Source: Pseudorasbora parva
Taxonomy: Eukaryota; Chordata; Actinopteri; Cypriniformes; Gobionidae
Direction: 5' to 3'
DNA: 64,000 bases
NCBI RefSeq assembly: GCF_024679245.1
Contig: NC_090191.1
Span: forward strand, 36,747,638 to 36,811,637
The translations under genes were made by a program, and so were the position numbers. Below are positions 1-17,216 of this stretch, in pieces. The notes beneath the pieces were generated by a model. It worked only from the letters and a program-made list of their open reading frames with translations. It searched no databases and was not told the DNA's origin. How positions within the stretch are numbered: position 1 is the first letter of the stretch; each line of letters opens with the position of its first letter.

Positions 1-234
1 ACACACTCAAAGTGTTCGGCGTGGTGTTGCGACTTTCCGTGCAGAAATGAAAGCTGATGCTCTCCGTAGGTTTTTTCCGTCATCTCTCTGTGTTCATTTG
101 TATATTTGCGTGAACTTATTTTGTCCATTAAATCAAAAGATCTGATAAAGCCCATACATTTATCTGGCCATATACCCTCCCCTCAAAGAAATCAGAACAG
201 AAGTGGTTAAACATGGACAAAAGAGATGGATTTA
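1..234. other. unique sequence, no gene seen
   Basis: A short non-repetitive flank before the first inverted-repeat element. No open frame of note, RNA gene or motif cluster was seen. Confidence 0.4.
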
Positions 235-747
235 GGGCTTTTTCACACCTGAAAGTCCCCGCCAACTGTTTTTTTTTTTTTTTTGTCTGGTATAGCCTAT
301 TTGCTTCTTATTTATTAAATCCAGGCCATTGGCTGATGAAACGTTGATTTTAAATTAAGATAAAATTTGTACAAAACGAAATTCACTTTAAAGAAAGGCG
401 TTTTACAAAACAAAACCTAATGAAGTGGTCAAAAGCATTTCTGATCTTCTGTCTTCTGACATATTGCGCATATTTTCACTTTTCATGATCAATATAGCCA
501 AATTTATAGAAATTTTTATTTCTAGATGAAATTTTAAATAACATTATATTATTTAAAAATAAACAGGAACTTAAATTGTCTGAAAGTCTGAACATTACAG
601 AAAATGCTTTTATACTAGAAACAAACCAAATCTTTGTTCAGTTTGATCCAGACTGAGGTCTGGAGGATGTTTCACAGTTGTAATTTTTATTCAGACCAAA
701 TTGAAAAGTCTGAAAATACAGTGTGTGTGAAAAGTGTGAAAGTGTCC
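235..747. mobile_element. non-autonomous DNA transposon (MITE), Harbinger-like ends
   Basis: The left end reads GGGCTTTTTCACACCTG and the right end, reversed, reads GGACACTTTCACACTTT, so the termini are imperfect inverted repeats. The flanking triplets are TTA on the left and TAA on the right, compatible with a worn 3-bp duplication of PIF/Harbinger type. The interior is AT-rich, has no transposase frame and holds a poly-T run near 269-284. The ends resemble those of the element at 47559-48390, which suggests two members of one family. The superfamily is inferred from terminus and duplication length only. Confidence 0.55.
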
Positions 748-828
748 TAAAACACTAAGTGTAAACGGGAATGTGTCTGCCTTGTCTACTCGTGATCCGA
801 TCGGCATCTATCTTAATACCAGGTGTAA

Positions 829-1150
829 AAAGTCATAATTTAGTTTTCATCTCTATTATGAGATCAAATGTTAAATTATGAGATCAAATTTTATATTTCA
901 TTATTTTGATTTAGTATGTCATTATTTTAACTTTTTGTTGAATTTGAATTTTATATTATTGAAGCCCTTCCATAATATAAAATTTACATATGTCAACAAT
1001 TATTTAAATTATTTATAATTATGAGAGAGTCAAATTATGAGATAAAAATTGTGACAATGTTGAGACAATTATGAGGGGAAAAATTATTAATGACATATTT
1101 TTGACTTTTTAGCGCATAATTATGACTTATTTCTCATAATTTGTCACTTT
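829..1150. repeat. degenerate ATTATGAGA-type repeat field
   Basis: The motif ATTATGAGAT followed by CAAAT occurs twice close together near 856-890. Variants (AATTATGAGATAAAA, ATTATGAGG, and the reverse CTCATAATT) continue to about 1140. Both orientations are present, so the block could fold back on itself. Similar motif-rich blocks are common in teleost genomes as old MITE or satellite debris. There is no coding potential. Confidence 0.5.
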
Positions 1151-5305
<4,155 letters not shown>

Positions 5306-5970
5306 AATGTTTGCATACTGTATATACATTCATATAATTTATATTATATATAAATATTTTATAAATAAATATAAACTAATCTTATTTATACACGCATTAT
5401 TGTAGATATAAATATAAATATATATTGTAGATATAAGCCAAGCCACTGGTCATAAGAACATTTATATGTATATTTTGATCTGTGGCGAGTTGCAAAATTG
5501 CAATTTACTTTTGATTTTACAATTAGCTGTACTATGCATATGCTCAAGTACACTTGCGTTGACTTTCTGAATTCTCTAGAAGGGAATGCTCATTTCAGAG
5601 CATTCCTCTGACACTCTCTAAACTTTCATGATCCTGGAAAATATCAATCCATATCTAGATGCCTGTTGTGCTGTTTCTTTGACCTTTAACCTTCAGTTTG
5701 TTCATCGTGGTCGTGATCACGCACCTGGAGTATTCCTTACATATTTGCATTTGACTGCAAATGCGATGTTTTCTTGTGTCACATGACAGCAGTGGTGTCA
5801 GGTAACTCTGATGTGTCGATAAACCATTTAGTGTCTTCGAGCAAACAAATTAAATGTGAAAAACAAGTCGTAATAAGTTTGTTCACAAGATTCCCGAGTG
5901 CCGACATGTGATATGGCACGTGTTGAAACTCCGCGTTCGAATGTGTGAAACGAGGGTGAGAGTTTGTTTA
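5306..5970. other. unique region, AT-rich at left
   Basis: The first 120 bases are AT-rich with TATAAATA-like runs. An octamer-like ATTTGCAT lies near 5743. No gene was seen. Confidence 0.35.
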
Positions 5971-6085
<115 letters not shown>

Positions 6086-6289
6086 ATGAGGAGCGTGTAC
6101 GAATCCACAGAAACTCACGCCGAGCATCACATTTCTTCTCAGATACTCTGATACCTCTTCCATTTGCAAAACAAAGGATGCGGCTTTTGCCAACAGTGCT
6201 GGGTTCATTTAAAACAATTCAAACAAATGAAATCTCATTTTTCCTTTCTTTTTTCATGCCATGGCTGACACACAATCCCTCCATTTATA

Positions 6290-6660
6290 TTTTAATTTGA
6301 GGCACTCTAGTTAATTATTGCAGCTGGGTTGTAATGACGAACTCTGCATTTGCATAGGTCACAATTAAATGAATGAATTTTCGGGAAATATTCTACCATT
6401 GAAGTGTCAACTTTGCTAGAGGTCACAGTAGCTACGAATGCTCCCCCTATGCCCCGTAATGAGTTAATAACTGCTATTAAACTCTAATTAAAAGGCCAGC
6501 GCTGGGTGAGTGAAACAGTTAATAGAGCAATATCTCAGATGTTTCTCTTAATGCATAGCCAAAGCAGAGATTGCCTATTCAAATTAAACCTAGCAGGGTT
6601 ATTGTCTGCAAGCCCGGCCGCATTCTGACACTTTAATTACGACGGGGGAGGAAGTTGCAT
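6290..6660. promoter_or_regulatory. candidate conserved non-coding element
   Basis: The block is free of simple repeats. It contains several homeodomain-type cores (TTAATTATTG near 6311, CTAATTAAAAGG near 6485, TTTAATTACG near 6631) and an octamer-like ATTTGCATA near 6349. This texture is typical of developmental enhancers in vertebrate gene deserts, but conservation cannot be seen here. No coding frame is supported. Confidence 0.3.
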
Positions 6661-7424
6661 TTTTCCCCACGACAGTTACCTCGGTGTGACTTCGTATCAT
6701 CGCCGTCGCAGGAAGTGATATCTTACGTAAGTTAATATACGTCGGAGAGCGCATACTGGTAGTCCATAATGGATAATGGAGCTCTCTGAGTGTGTATCTG
6801 TATATCGGGTCGCTGTGTTAACATACTGCGTCGGTCACGCTTGCCACGGTGGATATTTGTCCTGTGGTGGGATTGACATCTATTTGAGCGTGGTGGGCTG
6901 TCAGTTTGACACAAAGCGAATGAGGCATATTAGACGTACACACGCTCCTCAGGTTTACGGCCTTTAAGTGGCGCGCGATGCACTGATAGCTACCAGTAAG
7001 CAACGATAAGTGCCGAGAGAAGTGACAATGTCAATAGTCATAATCTCGCCCGCCAGGAAATGATGAAACGTGCGTGCCGTATCTGCTAAACATGTCCCTC
7101 AATATCCACTAATAAAATGAAGGGGAACATTTCTTTGAAGAAGCAAGAAAAAAAAAAGAAACAATCAATAAGCCATCGGATGATAAATATGAAATTGCCG
7201 TGTAGAGTGAATATATTTGCTCCCGTGTGGACGGCCGTCAGATCAGTATGAAGAGGGCTAAGAAGCCTATTTGTATGTAAATGTGGGATTGATTATATTT
7301 ATTTGTAGGCTCTTGGTGGAGATGCGCTAGAGGGTCGGATCTTCTTGCGGCTCTTCCCGCAGGCTCTCTGTGTAAACCGCCAGATACAGTGAGAACCGGC
7401 AAAACTTAGCCCTTCGTTGTCAGA
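6661..7424. other. unique non-coding region
   Basis: Moderate-GC, repeat-free sequence. Three overlapping open frames of about 60 residues in 6732-7003 have no recognisable domains and look like chance frames. A short poly-A run lies near 7148. The part from 6720 to 7020 could be regulatory. Confidence 0.35.
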
Positions 7425-7680
7425 GCTGTGGCTTAGTAGTTAACACGCATGGTCCAGACATGTTGAGCTCTGGTGCTCATCAGGGAGGTGCAGGTTTGAA
7501 TCTGGCAGGGTTTCAAGAGTTCAAGTAGGACGTTTAAGTAGCTATTTACTAAAAAATACTGTTGTGTATTTTGAGACAAAACAATGGCAGTGACATTTTA
7601 AAATATTTCAGTTCAAACAGCTAAAACATGCATTTAAGTCTGGGACTAGTCTTAAGCCTTGTCTGTGAGACCGGGGAATT
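7425..7680 (+). repeat. tRNA-derived SINE-like repeat
   Basis: A polymerase III box A-like sequence (TGGCTTAGTAGTTA, about 7429) is followed by a box B-like sequence (GGTTTGAATCT, about 7493), as in tRNA-derived SINEs. The downstream part (about 7560-7675, ending TTAAGCCTTGTCTGTGAGAC) resembles a dispersed sequence I recognise from cyprinid genomes. It is not a functional tRNA, because no complete cloverleaf is visible. The exact family is not assigned, and two adjacent repeats are an alternative to one composite. Confidence 0.5.
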
Positions 7681-8164
7681 GTGTCCTTTTCCTGTTTATT
7701 GTCTTCTGTTTACATGATGATAAAAATAAATAGCCCTTCATTTTGATAGAATAGTCATTTGGGACTTTTTGTCCTGCAGTTTGACATGCTCCATCTAAAA
7801 TGATTATTTTTATAAATATGTCACTTATAGCTTTTATGACCTCATGTTAATTGAGCCTTTTTTTTTATTCAAATCAATTTTCCTCACTGCAGAATTTAAA
7901 ATGAAAATCATTGTATTATTTCTTCCGCTCAAAAATATTAATAATGAAATGAAATAATTCTCTGTATCAGCAGTCTTGTGGCCCACATGGGTCTGGTTCG
8001 GCTCCTGAGAGTAACCTCCAGACCTCACTGTAGTGTGCCGTTGGTTTTCACCTCTCAGCGTCAGTGTGATGCCAGTAGCCCTGGGTAAGCTCGCTATTCC
8101 AGCTCTCCAGAACATTCTAATTACCAGTCCACCCTCATTATGTTTGCCATGTCATTGTGTGTGG
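7681..8164. other. unique non-coding region
   Basis: AT-rich to about 7960, then balanced in composition. No gene, RNA or mobile element was recognised. Confidence 0.35.
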
Positions 8165-8232
8165 ACGAACGAACGAACGAACGAACGAACGAAGGGAGGT
8201 GGGGAGGGAGGGAGGGAGGAAGGAGACACACA

Positions 8233-8306
<74 letters not shown>
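8165..8306. repeat. compound (GAAC)n, (GGGA)n, (CA)n, (GA)n microsatellite
   Basis: Four consecutive arrays: CGAA units to about 8193, GGGA-type units to about 8224, CA at 8226-8251 and GA to about 8306. Most overlapping short open frames here are repeat translations. Confidence 0.95.
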
Positions 8307-8309
<3 letters not shown>

Positions 8310-8769
8310 CAAGCGGTTTGGACCAATTTTGTAATTTCTTAATCACTTTTTTGGCAACCTTTGCATGTGCCTGGGTTAATACCATAAATTGAATATTGCT
8401 TTGGTTTTCTCCTAAATAGGCTATCATGCCATTGCCGTGGCGCTTAGCGAAATCTATTATTGTCATTTGCATAGTCCTTTTTAGTGCAAAGATCCCACAA
8501 AGGCTAGAAGAACAAAGAGCTCATGAGGGAGAAAATAGGACAGGAATGATCCGGATCGTGCCTCAAACGTGACGTCAGCCCCCTAATGAAATCCTTTGAC
8601 TGAGACCATAGCAAATGGTGAAATTCATATCTGACACTTAATGGTTTGCATAGAAATTAGAAAGCTCCCGTGCTTGATGTGCCCGATTAATTTACATCAC
8701 TTTTGTTATGTCGATAGCGCTGAAAATAATTTGCTGGGTGGGGAATTTATTTTTAATAATTGGAATAAT
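8307..8769. other. unique non-coding region
   Basis: Repeat-free sequence including a CRE-like TGACGTCA core near 8570. No gene was seen. Confidence 0.35.
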
Positions 8770-8770
8770 A

Positions 8771-8848
<78 letters not shown>
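8770..8848. repeat. (GT)n(AT)n compound microsatellite
   Basis: About 20 bp of GT followed by about 58 bp of alternating TA. Confidence 0.96.
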
Positions 8849-8855
<7 letters not shown>

Positions 8856-9017
8856 AAAAGATTTTAAACAAAAAGATTAAATAAAATGGCTAATTGCCGG
8901 GAAAACAGCAGCAAGCACATTGCATGTGTGCCTTTTGGGAGAGCTGGCCACTTGATTTCCTATGAAAATTAATCGGCTATCAAACAATCTTCGTCTGCCG
9001 AGGATGATTATAAAGCC

Positions 9018-9018
<1 letters not shown>

Positions 9019-9073
<55 letters not shown>
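9019..9073. repeat. (GA)n microsatellite
   Basis: A perfect AG array of about 55 bp within otherwise unique sequence. Confidence 0.96.
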
Positions 9074-9076
<3 letters not shown>

Positions 9077-10060
9077 CCCTTTGTGTAGGTGAAATGTGTC
9101 TGAGACTGTCATCGTAATATACCTCAGTGAAATGAAGGTTAATTCTGATGTACAGCCTGCATGGCAGTCATTATCAGCGAATCATGAAAATAAATTAAGC
9201 CACTGAAATAGATACGTCCTCCTCGCGCACACAGCGGGGATCCTGTGAGCGATGGACGGATGAACTTTACAGATTATTATTGGAAAATACTGCCGAATTC
9301 AATTAATGCACCTAAAAGACACCTTTATAGAGGGCAGCCATAATTTAAATGACAGCGGGTGTAATTTTGCTTGTTATAAGTCAAATTTGCAGAGTTTCAT
9401 GTTCCACATATTTCATTTTTCCCATGTTTTCCTCCAGCTTTTTGTCCCCCCACCCCCATTAGGGCACGTTCCTCGAAAAGTGTGATCTCTTTTCCCGTGC
9501 GTGTTTCGATTGCGTCTTAACGGGGACATCTACAGCATTTACAAAATACAATCCTCTGAATTTATGCCTCCGTCTGTCCGGTGCGCTCCGTAATCCCTCA
9601 CGGCAAGCCTTTCTCCCTTCCCGGCCCCGGTTCCAATGAGCTTGTGCGCGTACGTCGCCTGTATGCAGATCGCCTGCCTTCTCGCCTCTCATCAAGGGCC
9701 TGAAGATAGGGCTAAATGGTTGACCTCTGACCTCGCAACAACGGGAGGGAGAGAACGGGAAGCTTCGGTGTTAATCCACGCAGGCATCTGACAAGCAGCG
9801 GGTAGGCTGGGAGTCCATATCAGCCTGACCCCGACGCACAGCACCTTTATCTGTTAATCTACAGCTCTCTTTAACAGCTTGCTGAATTAACACCCAGGCA
9901 GGGCAAGAGGGCTTCCGATTAACACACATCAGCCCCTCTGCGTCGAGCACAAAGGAAACGCTACCTTGTCTTCCTGCTTGTGTATGTAAGACGTCGTACC
10001 ACCCTCCCTCCCGCTGTCTTGCTTGGCGCTCAGGAAGTTCAGGAAAGTTACGTTAATGTC
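9074..10060. promoter_or_regulatory. candidate conserved non-coding block
   Basis: About 1 kb without simple or interspersed repeats. It carries motifs such as TTAATTCTGATG (9139), CAATTAATGCACC (9300), repeated TTAAC/GTTAAT cores at 9855-9925 and a CTTTATCTGTTAAT stretch near 9845. The 78-residue minus frame at 9459-9695 shows no domain. It could be one or more enhancers, but conservation is untested. Confidence 0.3.
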
Positions 10061-10660
10061 CTTTGAATGTGATGATGGCAGAATGTTAAAATGGGTTCGT
10101 GTGACCAACTGCTGCGTGTGTTTATCGGGAATATAATTCTTCTAAATCTTTTTAGTTTTTTTTAAGGTATGGTATGTTAAAATTATGTAGGTGATGGTTA
10201 GTAAAATGTATTTTAAGTAAGTGTTTATCCTTCAGGATGTTGGGTCAAGTGGCAACCTAACACTGTTAGAGTTATATATCATAAATATACATTAAAATGT
10301 ATTAATACTGCATATCACACCTGCAACACAATTTTATTTGACAATCACTGATATTTAGCTTGATAGTTATAAACTGATTTTTTTTTTTAAATGGCATGCA
10401 AAACATTTGAATTTTTAATTAATAATTATTAAAACCAGGAACATAGACATAGTTTAGAGACAAAAACCTACTTATTTTTGTTTAAATATATATATTTAAA
10501 ATATGCATATTTATTATATATATATATAAATTGATTTAATATATATATAGCACCATTATGATTTTAATTTTCAAATCTATTTTTTGATGATGATAAAGTT
10601 TTTTTTAAAGATTTTTTTTTCAAAGTAGATAATGGTGTGACCTTTGTTCCTTTGAAATTT
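10061..10660. other. AT-rich unique region
   Basis: Long AT-rich stretches with short TATA runs (10480-10550) and poly-T. No gene or recognised element. Confidence 0.4.
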
Positions 10661-10663
10661 GTA

Positions 10664-10717
<54 letters not shown>
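10661..10717. repeat. (GT)n(AT)n compound microsatellite
   Basis: A short GT run followed by about 43 bp of TA repeats. Confidence 0.95.
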
Positions 10718-10722
<5 letters not shown>

Positions 10723-11175
10723 CATTTTTTCCATTTCCTAATGAAATATATTTGCAGCATCCGTATGGATATTGAACTCAACTTTGGGTTGTGGAATTGA
10801 ACGTGGATGATCACTCATTGCAGCAGATAGTAAAATCAATAGGTATAGTGTGTGTCTGTGTGTGTGGCAATAATATCTTTAGCACAGCAGACTGTGTTCG
10901 GGAGAGACGCGGTGAGAATAAAATGTGAGGGAGTGGGGCCACCTTTTGACGACAAGAACGCACAGACAGCTGTTTCCCCCGCACACACACATCCCGTCTT
11001 TTTCTCACACACACCCACAGACACACACACACACTCAGACAGGGCCCTTAGACAAAGCAGGGATGGCTAATTCCAATGAGAGCCAAATCAATCAGCTTTT
11101 TTTAATCACAGCACTACTTTTATAGTCTGGCAGTAATGATGAAATCCTGCATAGGGTGATCCCCTAAGATACACA

Positions 11176-11180
<5 letters not shown>
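10718..11180. other. unique region with imperfect CA tracts
   Basis: Interrupted CA/GT stretches at 10848-10866 and 10981-11036 separate unique sequence. No gene was seen. Confidence 0.35.

Positions 11181-11206
<26 letters not shown>
11181..11206. repeat. (CA)n microsatellite
   Basis: A short perfect CA array of about 25 bp. Confidence 0.9.
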
Positions 11207-12350
<1,144 letters not shown>

Positions 12351-12396
12351 TGATTTTAGTATGCAGAAGACATTTGCAATGTCTTTGCCAACTGTT

Positions 12397-12532
12397 ATTC
12401 TACTGACTAGAGGTAATTTTGCTACAAACCATGCCAACTTATTCTACTAACCTAAACCTAACCATAAAAGTCTACTAATACTCTGAGAGTTAGTTGACAT
12501 GCAGTCGACGAGTTACTTTTTGTCAGTAGAAT
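12397..12532. mobile_element. foldback MITE, 136 bp
   Basis: The terminal 10-mers ATTCTACTGA and TCAGTAGAAT are perfect inverted repeats. Complementarity continues imperfectly for about 40 bp (left ATGCCAACT against right AGTTGACAT). Only about 55 bp separate the arms, so the element is nearly all hairpin. There is no open frame. The superfamily is not assigned because no clear target duplication was found. Confidence 0.65.
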
Positions 12533-12639
12533 GTATAAAGTCATCTCAAGGCCATCTAAAAGTGTAACCTTATGATGTATTTGTATGAAATCGGATAGTC
12601 AGTGAGTAAAAATTATTCATTTTTATCCATGTATTTCCA

Positions 12640-12750
12640 CATTTATAGGATGATACTTTTATCAAGTCGAAGCATACATTTTATCCGTTCATGCATTCCC
12701 AGAATTGAACCTGCCCTTGGTGTTGCTAGCACCTGTTTGAGCTACAGGAA
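12640..12750 (-). repeat. tRNA-derived SINE, cyprinid type (copy 1)
   Basis: On the minus strand a box A-like TAGCTCAAACAGG is followed by a box B-like GGTTCAATTCT, the order expected of a tRNA-derived SINE head. The tail matches the sequence at 22505-22640 and, more weakly, at 51224-51332. It is worn and not a tRNA gene. Confidence 0.65.
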
Positions 12751-13557
12751 CGGCTTCTGAAATTGCCAAAAAGTCAACATTCTGTAGCTAGCGTTTACTA
12801 AAAGCATATCTAAATAGCAATTTGGCTATTAGTTCATTATTTTTTCATATAACTTACACAGAATAATTGATTACAAAAAAAATCAGGAATCAAGTCATTT
12901 TTGACTTTAAAAAGCGAAACTCTTAAATTCATGTATAAAAGTGTGACGGTTGCATATGTTGGATGTGCGTGTCATCTGCGGGGTAAGAACATCTGTCAGC
13001 ACTCAGGCCGGTGAGATGAGGAGTAGTGCTGGTATGCAGCCGCCCAACGCAGAAATCAGCAGGACCGGTGAACTTGGCACAGCTTTGTTGTTTATTTGGC
13101 CTGACCCAGCGTTCGCCGCGAGGCTGCGGCAGCCGTTCGCTGAAAGAAGCTTTTGTCCTGCAGCAAGAAATCTGTTACAAATATTTACCGTGGGGGGAAT
13201 GCAAAGGCCTGGCCCTCGCCCAGCCAGACTGCAGCTATAAAATTCGCTGCACATTCTTGAATTAGTCGTCCTTTCAAACAGTGCAAAATTTATACCCCCC
13301 TTTATTAATGAGATCACGCTGTCAAAGATTATTGGCCATTTATGCTGTCAATGTATGGATTTCACGATCACACTCGAGCGAGAGCTGTGCTGTAATTTAA
13401 TATCTTTGAGCGGAAATACATATGTGCGTTTCTGCAGTCTGGACACGACTAAAATATGAATGTTTCCTGGGAAATGGGTAATTTTTTGGGCATATTTAAT
13501 GTACATTTATGGATATATTTTCCTCCATAATTGTGTTTTTTTTTTCTTTTTTGCACT
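12751..13557. other. unique non-coding region
   Basis: Repeat-free. Overlapping open frames of up to 104 residues at 12950-13317 on both strands show no domain and are probably chance frames in a GC-richer patch. It may contain regulatory sequence. Confidence 0.3.
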
Positions 13558-13603
13558 GTGTGTGTGTGTGCACGTGTTCGAGTGTGTGTGTTTGTGTGTG
13601 TGA
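13558..13603. repeat. imperfect (GT)n tract
   Basis: GT units with CACGTGTTCGA and TTT interruptions. Confidence 0.85.
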
Positions 13604-13698
13604 TGGTAGACACAAATGATAGATATTCAACAATTTTAAAATCTATATTCAATGTACAAATAATGACCTTTTATTTTTTACCTTGTTGTTGTGCTCAG

Positions 13699-13820
13699 CG
13701 ATATTTAATGCATTAAATTGTGTTTTCCCTTTAGTTTTTTTGCACATTGATATTCAATGCATTAAATCATGGCTTTTTAAACCTTTTTTTGGGACATCGA
13801 TATTCAGGCTATAAATGATG
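13699..13820. repeat. three degenerate direct repeats of about 50 bp
   Basis: The core GATATTYAATGCATTAAAT starts at 13700 and 13749, and a more diverged form (GATATTCAGGCTATAAAT) starts at 13799. Spacings are 49 and 50 bp. Each unit ends in a T-rich stretch. Confidence 0.6.
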
Positions 13821-13830
13821 GATAGTTTTT

Positions 13831-14560
13831 CTCTCCATTATTTTCTAGAGGAAAAATCTGAACAAATCCTCCTTTTTTCTTTTTCCCCCTCAGGCTCACA
13901 CTTGGGTCAATGGTAACAAACGCAATTTCAAACACTGCATAATATCACACAGGGAATGTATGTATTTCTGAGGTTACCAAAAAAATAATAATTCCATAGC
14001 GTTCTTACAGCTTGAATACATCTGCCTTAACCTGCGAGCTCGTCTTTTACCCTTGTAGCCGGACCTTGCCAACAGCTTCTCCAGCACATTGACATGCAAC
14101 AAAGCTAATGGTACCCAATACGGGAGGGTCTAATCTCGACTAACTGACAAGATTTAAATCGAGGAGACATGTTCTGCTGATTAGCTTCCACACCCACAAT
14201 TATCCAACTGGGGTGTCAAGCAAGGTTTAACATCTCCACTGATTCTTCTCTCTGGAGAGATCCGGCAGGAAACGCAATCGCTTTTAATAACTGCAGCCAC
14301 CTCCAGCAACACCATCCAGCGACTGCAGCGTTCCCAGCCATTCAAACTCCCTTCAAAATTAACCTTTCCAGCAAAAATATAATTTCGTGCAAAATGAACC
14401 ACCGAGCCCTTTTTCTCGCCCCTCTCTTTCTCTTTCTAGCGCCAGTCACCCCCCTCCTTCGAATAATTTATTCAAATTGCCCAACTCAGAACAGTGGAGC
14501 AATCTGCTGCCCCTGAGAGGACCTGTGAATTCAGATTTTATTCTGGAAAAAGAAAAAAAT
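13831..14560. other. unique non-coding region
   Basis: Repeat-free, balanced composition with no supported gene. The short frames at 14181-14587 lack domains. Confidence 0.33.
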
Positions 14561-15000
14561 AAGTTTATATACCTGGCCGTCTCCTGACAAATAAGGGACT
14601 CATTTGAAACGTCCCCTCGGTTGCGTGCGAATGAGCGTTGCTCATTAAAATTCGCCTCATTTGAATATCCTGTGCAAAATATTATTTGATTGCGGGGAGT
14701 GTCCCGCTATTTCTATGAACAGGAAGCCCCCATCGGGCAGCATATGTCACCGGCGACAGAGATTGAAACAGAGATTGACCCCGTTTCACGTAGGTGCGGC
14801 GCCCCGTCACCCGACGTCACGAACAGCTCGGTTAATTCCGCCCCTCCGAAGCTCTCGTCGCATCGGTTGGGTTTTCATCTCCACTCGATCACCTGCCCGT
14901 TTCCTGCACTAATGAACTGTTTTTCTAATGCTGATGAAACCGGGACACAAAGCAATGCGATTAATAATTTACTGTTTAGTTTTACTAATTGATCTGTTTG
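14561..15000. promoter_or_regulatory. candidate conserved non-coding element
   Basis: A CpG-containing, repeat-free block ending in an AT-core cluster (GCGATTAATAATTTACTG near 14956, TACTAATTGATCTG near 14983). Two overlapping plus frames (83 and 100 residues) show no domain. Regulatory nature is inferred from texture. Confidence 0.3.
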
Positions 15001-16895
15001 GGGAATGGGGATAAAAGCGAAGCTGCATCCTCAGATCACAATGCTTTCATATGGCATTTATACACAAGTCACAGCAGGTTCCCACAAGATGAATAATGAA
15101 CTAAACAAGATCAAATAATTACCACCAGGGACTTGAAGAGCAGTGTAGACAACAAAGTTTCCAAATAGCAAAGGTTCAGTCCGGAGGAAGTGTCACTTTC
15201 AATCCTAAACTAAACAAATTTGTTGATTTATTTTAATTTTTTTGGTTTGCTCTTCATAGTGTCATTAAAGTCTTGTGGCATTATACTAGCCTTGGGTTTA
15301 CTGAAACATTGTCAAAACCATAATTAAAGGGTTTATATTCAGACATACAAGATGAGCTATTTTTGAAACTGTGAATGTCTGTGAATAAATTAGGCAGATT
15401 ACTGCACTTTGAGTCAAAGCAAATGTGAGCCACGTTTAAGACTAAAGAAATGATCCGTAATCTATCGCCCGATCATTAGTTGGCACGTATAGTTTAGGTT
15501 TCCCCAATAAGCAGGATTGTACGCGCTCGTATCTCATGAATATTTGTATGTGGATTTGCACGTGCGTGCTTCGACCATTATGAGCTCAAGTTTGCGTCGC
15601 GGGTCTGACATCCGTCTCCACAATAGCTGAATATCGTGTCCCAAGGTCAAACGCTAAGCCGTCGTCTGGCTGATCAGAACGGCCCCCGCCATCCTGAGGT
15701 GCTGTTGTTATTAGCGGCCAACTCAGAGACATTCAATGTGCTAATTTCGGAAAAAGGAGGAGGAGGAAGGGGAGGGCGGCATGGAGATATGAGCTCCTTA
15801 GTAGCATCGCTGTACAGAGTAGGATTAATATGGAATGGGATACATTTCCGTGGTCTTAAAATATCTGGATGAAGGAAATTATGTAGCGAGATATTCATCT
15901 CGGCTCACTCACGAATGAAAAACTCCAGCTGCATTTCGCAGTGTTTTAAAACATTAATACCTTGATAGATTTAGCCTACTTTGTATTCATTAACTAGTTT
16001 ACAATCCATAATTGTGTCTGCAATAAGCCCAGGCGGAGCGGCTCGCGTACGAGTGTGAAGTGAATCAAATGTGCCCTACCTAATATTCCAATTCCCTCTT
16101 GTATTTTGAAAATATGTATAAATTTGTGTCAGTGTGACTGAATTTGGCTTTTTTTTTTCATGTTTACGATCCGTTCATTGGATCGCGACGTCTAATCACT
16201 CGTGCCGTTTATTTGCGACAGCTTTCTACTCTGTCTCTTTATCTGCCACAGTGAATGAATGGGCTAAGATGACATGTGTTCACTCCTCCAAATATAGCTT
16301 TAGCATACAGTTGTGCGATATATAACCGCTACGGTGGGCTGTCATAGTTGTACCCACATCTACATATGAAACCAGACAGATCTATTTCCAAAGGTGAAAC
16401 TGAGGCTTAAACAAACCCTGATGTCAATCACAGGGGCGATTCTTATTTTAGCAAAGTCAAGCACATCTGAATATGCATTATTTATGATGGAAATAAGCTT
16501 CTTAGGCAGTTTAACCCGAGCGTGCTGGCAGATATTAGCAGGAGACATACTTTTCATCAGAGCTTGGTGTTTGAAGTCTAAATAACGCACGTGTGATTAG
16601 ACCCAAGGTAGCTGCCGCCCGTCCCGGGAAACTCTTTTCTGAGCTGGAACAAAGAATTCTGTGTGTCAGGAATTTTGGGAGTTTCATTCGACAACAAACT
16701 CTCTTTTTCATGCGCTATTTCCTCTGTTGTTCGGTTGCACATGCTCATTCCTTCTCTCTGTTTTCTTTCATATCTCCTTACCTACTGACAGTGCGGTTGA
16801 TATATGGCGAGTTTGTGGAGAAAGCAAAGGGTTGTTGACCCATGTTGTTTTAATGAACAGTTCTTCGTGAAAGGCGCTCTCTGTGGCCCTGTCCT
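15001..16895. other. unique non-coding region
   Basis: About 1.9 kb without recognised mobile elements. The section 15470-15900 is compositionally distinct (CpG-containing, motif-rich) and might be regulatory. Open frames are all under 85 residues with no domains. Confidence 0.35.
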
Positions 16896-16941
16896 TTGTG
16901 TGTGTATGTGTGAGTGTGTGTGATTGTGTGTGTGTGTGTGC
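16896..16941. repeat. imperfect (GT)n tract
   Basis: GT units interrupted by TATG, GAG and ATT. Confidence 0.85.
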
Positions 16942-17216
16942 ACGATTTCTCTCTTGCCTCTTTGCCAAGATTTATTTCATTCATAATAGATTTGCGGAAA
17001 CTCTGGCTTGTGTCTTCATCTGACAGTTTTAGAGTCTTTCTTTTTTGTCCTCCCTTTCCTCTATCTGCAATGTAGCAAAAATACTCTTGAGTTTTTCCAC
17101 TTGAGCTTGCTGGGTTTTTTTCCAGCTCTAGAGACAGAAGCTGCAAAACACAAATGTGAAAATATCTGTTCCAAAACGAGTATTTACCTTGGGTTGTTTT
17201 GCTTTACGTGACCCTT
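16942..17216. other. unique non-coding spacer
   Basis: Nothing recognised beyond short T-rich runs. Confidence 0.3.

Noticed and set aside
7425..7520. A functional tRNA gene
   Set aside because: Box A and box B are recognisable but no complete cloverleaf or acceptor stem could be drawn; a SINE head explains it.
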